Part shown: in pieces, positions 4,364 through 7,657 of the stretch
Layout: each line of letters opens with the position of its first letter
Numbering within the stretch: position 1 is the stretch's first letter
From: Candidatus Hydrogenedentota bacterium
Lineage (GTDB): Bacteria; Hydrogenedentota; Hydrogenedentia; Hydrogenedentales; SCBR16-9
Reading direction: 5' to 3'
Length of the DNA stretch: 7,657 bases
Assembly: GCA_007116095.1 (NCBI GenBank)
Contig: SKJD01000197.1
Coordinates: 1-7,657, forward strand
Made by a program: the position numbers and the translations under genes
The notes under the pieces: generated by a model
What the model saw: the letters and a program-made list of their open reading frames with translations, nothing else
Told to the model about the DNA's origin: nothing
The model's database searches: none

Positions 4364-6211
4364 ATGAACGACATGAACCTGACATCTTGCGCAGCGCTGC
4401 TGCGTCAGGGCTGCTATGCGGCGCTGGCATGCACACTGGTTTGTTTCCCTTTGGAACAAAGCGTCGCCCAAAACCATTCATCCAACCAGCAGGAAGGGGC
4501 TACAATGAATACAGACACAAGAAATCCGGGGGTACCCTGGCCGGCCACCGACGGCCTGGGACGCGCCTTGGTGATGGAAGACGAAGCCCCCGCCCCACGC
4601 GACGGGCGTTTCGTCGGAATTTTCTACTTTCTCTGGAACGGCTACCACGACGCCACCGACGATGGGCCCTATATCGTGTCCCAGATCATGGCGGCCGATC
4701 CCGACGCATTGGAAAAGCCGGATTCCCCGCTCTGGGGACCGCAAGGCGCAATGCACTTCTGGGATGAGCCGCTCTATGGCTTCTACCGAAACGCCGATCC
4801 CTGGGTGCTGCGACGGCATGCGCATCTCCTGGCCGCAGCAGGGGTTGACACCCTGATCTTCGACACGACCAACCGGGTCACCTACAAAGACGTCTACATG
4901 AAGCTGCTGGAGGTCTTCGCGGAGGTCCGGGCGGATGGCGGGCGCACCCCGCAGGTCACCTTCATGACGAATACCCGCGCCGGGGAGACGGCCCGCGAAC
5001 TCTTTGAGGACCTCTACAAGCCGGGCCTTTATGACGATCTCTGGTTCCGCTGGGAGGGAAAGCCGCTGCTGATTTCGGATCCCGCCCAGGCCGACGAGGA
5101 AGTCCGGGAATTCTTCACCCTGCGCAAGGCCCATTGGCCCTTCGAGATGGTGAACACGGAAAACGCCTGGCACTGGGAAGCGACCTATCCCCAGCCCTAC
5201 GGCTATACCGACGATCCCGAGGTCCCCGAGCAGGTCAATGTCTCGGTGGCGCAGAATCTGGCGCGTGCAGACGGCAAGGTCACAAGCATGAGCCTGGGCA
5301 ATGCCCGGGGGCGTAGCTTCCACAATGGGGAGAAAGACCCACGGCCCAATGCAGTGGACCTGGGACTGAACATGCAGGAACAATTTGAATACGCCATCGA
5401 GCTGGATCCGCCCTTTGTCATGGTCACCGGCTGGAACGAATGGATCGCTGGACGCTTCCGGAGCGAGGCGGAGCCGGTCATGTTCGTGGATCAGTTCGAC
5501 CAGGAAAACAGCCGGGACATTGAGATGGCCAAGGCTTCCCACAAAGACAACTACTACTACCAGCTTGTAAACAATGTCCGTCGGTACAAGGGCGTACCTG
5601 CACTGCCTGGAGCCTCGGACGCCATCACAATCGACATATCAGGCGATTTCGCGCAGTGGGGCGCCGTCGAACCGGGCTTTGAAGACACCATCAACGAGAC
5701 CCTGCCCCGGGACCATCCCGGTGTGGCGCGCCTGCATTACACGAACGAGACCGGTCGCAATGACTTCCGACTGCTGAAGGTGGCGCGGGACGACACGTAC
5801 CTCTATTTCTACGCCGAAACCCGCGAGCCCATCACCTCCTGGGAAGGCGACAACTGGATGTGGCTGCTGCTCAACACCGATGGCGCACACGATACCGGCT
5901 GGCAGGGCTACAATTTCATCGCCAACCTGCGTGTGGAAGACGCCACGCGGACCAGTCTGGCGCGACACAGTGGCGCAAACCCGGAAGACTGGGCCTGGGA
6001 GGAGATAGCCGAGCTACCCATGCGCGTTGAAGGCAATAAAGTGCACCTGCGCATCCCCCGCGAGGCGCTGGGGCTGGCGGACACTTCGGCGTTCAACCTG
6101 GACTTCAAGTGGGCGGACCACCTGCAAGCGCCGGGTGACATCATGGACTTCTACCTCAGCGGCGATGTGGCCCCGTTGGGCCGCTTCAACTACCGCTACC
6201 GCACGGAGTAA
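4364..6211 (+). CDS. Secreted GH99/WbsX-like protein with C-terminal CBM9-like domain
   Basis: Probably a secreted carbohydrate-active protein. Starting at 4364 it has 615 aa; ATG 4373 is an equally possible start, with GGGG (4359-4362) 10 nt before it. A signal peptide is likely: hydrophobic core about residues 15-30, cleavage SVA/Q after 35, though its basic charge is weak. A linker leads to a barrel-type domain (about 80-400): FVGIFYFLWNGYHD (83-96), WGPQGAMHFWDEPLYGFY, AGVDTLIFDTTN (near 159-170) and a late TGWNEW with Glu359. These resemble the GH99-like/WbsX families, where the NEW glutamate is near the active site. From Ile421 (ITIDISGDFAQW) to the end is a CBM9/DOMON-like beta-sandwich with FRLLKVARDDTYLYFY. 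Substrate unknown, possibly an alpha-mannan-like or other complex glycan. A second in-frame ATG at 4505 with a strong ribosome site would yield a 568-aa form without signal peptide. Intrinsic terminator follows. Confidence 0.8.
   Translation: MNDMNLTSCAALLRQGCYAALACTLVCFPLEQSVAQNHSSNQQEGATMNTDTRNPGVPWPATDGLGRALVMEDEAPAPRDGRFVGIFYFLWNGYHDATDDGPYIVSQIMAADPDALEKPDSPLWGPQGAMHFWDEPLYGFYRNADPWVLRRHAHLLAAAGVDTLIFDTTNRVTYKDVYMKLLEVFAEVRADGGRTPQVTFMTNTRAGETARELFEDLYKPGLYDDLWFRWEGKPLLISDPAQADEEVREFFTLRKAHWPFEMVNTENAWHWEATYPQPYGYTDDPEVPEQVNVSVAQNLARADGKVTSMSLGNARGRSFHNGEKDPRPNAVDLGLNMQEQFEYAIELDPPFVMVTGWNEWIAGRFRSEAEPVMFVDQFDQENSRDIEMAKASHKDNYYYQLVNNVRRYKGVPALPGASDAITIDISGDFAQWGAVEPGFEDTINETLPRDHPGVARLHYTNETGRNDFRLLKVARDDTYLYFYAETREPITSWEGDNWMWLLLNTDGAHDTGWQGYNFIANLRVEDATRTSLARHSGANPEDWAWEEIAELPMRVEGNKVHLRIPREALGLADTSAFNLDFKWADHLQAPGDIMDFYLSGDVAPLGRFNYRYRTE
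4491..4507 (+). promoter_or_regulatory. Internal ribosome-binding site and in-frame ATG in the GH99-like gene
   Basis: AGGAAGGGG (4491-4499) precedes an in-frame ATG at 4505 by 5 nt, stronger than anything in front of the upstream starts. The CTACAATG context matches that of the surE start. It lies after the predicted signal peptide, at the beginning of the mature domain. Confidence 0.45.
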
Positions 6212-6257
6212 GACGCAGTAATTGAATCAGGAGCTCAATCCCTGAAACGGATACCTC

Positions 6258-6296
6258 GGTCCACTGTGATCCTCGCGATTGCAGTGGGCCATTTTG
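6258..6296 (+). terminator. Rho-independent terminator of the GH99-like gene
   Basis: GGTCCACTG (6258-6266) pairs with CAGTGGGCC (6282-6290): nine pairs with one U-G wobble and a 15-nt loop, followed by ATTTTGT. It is 46 nt past the stop and abuts the convergent stop codon at 6299. No T-run follows on the minus strand, so it acts chiefly rightward. Confidence 0.7.
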
Positions 6297-6298
6297 TG

Positions 6299-7402
6299 TC
6301 AGACGCCTTCGGTTTCTGTGAAGTAGGCGTGGAAGTCGTCGGGCAGGTCCCGGTAGTTTTTGTCTTGAATAAGCGGGGTCAGGTCCTGACTGTTGTAGGT
6401 GTTCCAGAAAAGGACTTTTTTCTGACACAGCACCCTGTTTTCCGCATCTTCGACAAGCCCGGCCAGGGCCTTGCCGGTATACGTGCCTTCCAGGGAAATG
6501 CCCTCGGCAGCCTGTATCGCCTGCACCGCGGCCTCGCCAGCCACCGTCGGGAATCCATAACCCGCGCCAAGCTGTGCGTCTTTCAGGATGAATTGCGCCT
6601 CGGGAAAGGGGAAGCAGGGGAAGGCGGGGTCCACATCGTGGAGCATGCGACCAGTCGCCTGGTGTAACAGACGACCTTTCTCGGGGCTGGTAAAGGGCGC
6701 GACTGTCACCCGCACCGCCACCACCTGGACCATATCCAAACCGGCGCATTGCAGGCCGATCAGCAGACCGATACAGGTGCCCATGGTGCCGGAGGCAACA
6801 TAAATGGCGTCCGGCCGGGGCAGTTCCCCTGCTTCGATTTGCGCCGCCAGCTCGAGCCCGGCGTTCACATACCCCAGCATGCCCAAAGGCGAGGATCCGC
6901 CCGGCGGAATCACGAAAGGCAGGCGCCCATGGTCGGCGTATTCCTCGCACAGAATCTCACAGCAGCGCTGTTGCCCCGCACGACGCCCGGAAACGGGATG
7001 GAGCGTGGTCCCGGCCGCCAGATGCCCAAGGAGGTTTTTACGTACTGTCGGGCTGTTTTCCTGGGGCGAGAGTATCGCGTGGCAGCGCAGGCCATGCCAT
7101 TGGGCGTACAGCGACGTGGCCAGGGCATGGTTCGAGCCCGCCGCGCCAAAGGTCAGGACTGCCGGATGCCCCTGCGCTTGGGCCCAGCCCAAGAGGTACT
7201 CCAGCTTACGCACCTTGTTGCCGCCGTAGGGTTCGGCGCTCCGATCATCCCGCTTGATCCAGAGCCCTTCCACCGGCAAGGTCGCTTCCAGTTGCGTCAG
7301 GCACCCAACCGGTGTCGGCAAAGTCGCCAGATGGACCACAGGAAAGGCTTCCTGTAGCACTGGGTAACGTTGCATCAACGGCGGTATCGGGCTCGACGTC
7401 AT
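6299..7402 (-). CDS. PLP-dependent D-cysteine desulfhydrase / ACC deaminase family protein
   Basis: Members use pyridoxal phosphate; characterised ones degrade D-cysteine to pyruvate, sulfide and ammonia, or 1-aminocyclopropane-1-carboxylate to 2-oxobutyrate. Seen here: WIKRDDRSAEPYGGNKVRKLEYLL with the PLP-binding lysine at 63, GAAGSNHALATSLYA (Ser90-Asn91-His92) matching the family's SNH substrate/PLP segment, PPGGSSPLGMLGYVNAGLEL, and GTMGTCIGL as the phosphate-binding loop. Length is 367 aa, slightly above the usual 325-345. The start ATG at 7402 has GGAAG (7415-7411) 8 nt ahead. Differences from classic DcyD/AcdS (GAAGSNHALAT where those have a GGxQSNHxRQ-type segment, GTMGT where those have G-S/T-GGT) place it in a divergent, poorly characterised branch, so the substrate is open. 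It lies 58 bp downstream of carA on the same strand with no convincing terminator between, suggesting co-transcription. Confidence 0.85.
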   Translation of the reverse strand: MTSSPIPPLMQRYPVLQEAFPVVHLATLPTPVGCLTQLEATLPVEGLWIKRDDRSAEPYGGNKVRKLEYLLGWAQAQGHPAVLTFGAAGSNHALATSLYAQWHGLRCHAILSPQENSPTVRKNLLGHLAAGTTLHPVSGRRAGQQRCCEILCEEYADHGRLPFVIPPGGSSPLGMLGYVNAGLELAAQIEAGELPRPDAIYVASGTMGTCIGLLIGLQCAGLDMVQVVAVRVTVAPFTSPEKGRLLHQATGRMLHDVDPAFPCFPFPEAQFILKDAQLGAGYGFPTVAGEAAVQAIQAAEGISLEGTYTGKALAGLVEDAENRVLCQKKVLFWNTYNSQDLTPLIQDKNYRDLPDDFHAYFTETEGV

Positions 7403-7460
7403 GGGTAGTACTTCCAGGCGCTGTTTACGCCACTATTGCAGCATCCAAATAGCAAAGCTG

Positions 7461-7657
7461 TCAGGAGGCAACCTTTTCGCCCCGGGCCTTTTCCATCATC
7501 TCGATAAAGCGTGCGAAGAGGTAGCGGCTGTCATGTGGACCGGGTGAAGACTCCGGGTGGTACTGCACGCTGAAAACCGGGATTTTCTTATGTTCCAGGC
7601 CCGAACAGGTCTGATCGTTCAGGTGGATATGCGTAATGCGCACTTCTTCCGGGTTCA
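7461..7657 (-). CDS. carA: Carbamoyl-phosphate synthase small subunit, C-terminal fragment
   Basis: CarA is the glutamine amidotransferase subunit that supplies ammonia to CarB for carbamoyl phosphate, feeding arginine and pyrimidine synthesis in the cytoplasm. Only the last 65 codons are in the window; the frame stays open to the right edge (NPEEVRITHIHLND). The diagnostic pieces are HLNDQTCSGLEHK, close to CarA's LNDGT-x-EGL-x-H, and FSVQYHPESSPGPHDSRYLF, which holds the His and Glu of the class I amidotransferase triad. The triad cysteine lies outside the window. The protein ends KARGEKVAS at TGA 7463-7461. The PLP-dependent enzyme gene follows on the same strand; carB is not downstream, so carA and carB are not in a simple carAB order here. 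Confidence 0.93.
   Translation of the reverse strand, partial: NPEEVRITHIHLNDQTCSGLEHKKIPVFSVQYHPESSPGPHDSRYLFARFIEMMEKARGEKVAS

Noticed and set aside
4478..5542. 354-codon minus-strand open frame opposite the GH99-like gene
   Set aside because: It mirrors a GC-rich real gene with clear domain motifs on the plus strand; the translation resembles no family.
7417..7431. Small inverted repeat GGCG/CGCC between carA and the PLP enzyme
   Set aside because: Four pairs and no T-run; does not support a terminator or a regulatory hairpin.

Overview
The window is a piece of bacterial chromosome, fairly GC-rich in its genes and visibly AT-rich in its longest intergenic gap. A lipobox protein and Sec-type signal peptides fit a Gram-negative-type bacterium. 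The mix of SurE, a non-HemE uroporphyrinogen-decarboxylase-like protein and a secreted GH99/WbsX-like protein with a CBM9-like tail recalls environmental polymer-degrading lineages such as Hydrogenedentota, Lentisphaerota or Planctomycetota. That placement is inference from gene style only. I see no tRNA, rRNA, CRISPR array, insertion sequence or phage gene.

Layout, left to right: the 3' end of an unrecognised gene (1-465, +); a lipoprotein-type methionine sulfoxide reductase MsrA (533-1228, +); convergent to it, the nucleotidase SurE (1305-2006, -); divergent from surE, a UroD/MtaA-superfamily protein (2148-3284, +); convergent to that, an exported cysteine-rich repeat protein (3402-4004, -) with a clear intrinsic terminator at 3308-3347; a 359-bp AT-rich divergent intergenic region (4005-4363) with a candidate promoter, a perfect 10-bp palindrome and a leader hairpin; a secreted GH99/WbsX-like protein with a CBM9-like domain (4364-6211, +) ending at an intrinsic terminator (6258-6296); a PLP-dependent D-cysteine desulfhydrase/ACC-deaminase-family enzyme (6299-7402, -); and the 3' end of carA (7461-7657, -), which probably shares a transcript with the PLP enzyme.

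The genes do not form one obvious pathway. A loose thiol/sulfur theme (MsrA, an 18-cysteine exported protein, a D-cysteine desulfhydrase-like enzyme) is visible but may be chance. The least familiar item is the cysteine-rich protein: after a signal peptide its cysteines alternate at 11- and 6-residue spacing, encoded by near-identical 51-bp tandem repeats. Second, msrA and the GH99-like gene both carry a signal peptide and linker followed by an in-frame ATG with its own strong Shine-Dalgarno sequence just before the conserved domain. This could allow both exported and cytoplasmic forms, or be a relic of how the exported versions arose.
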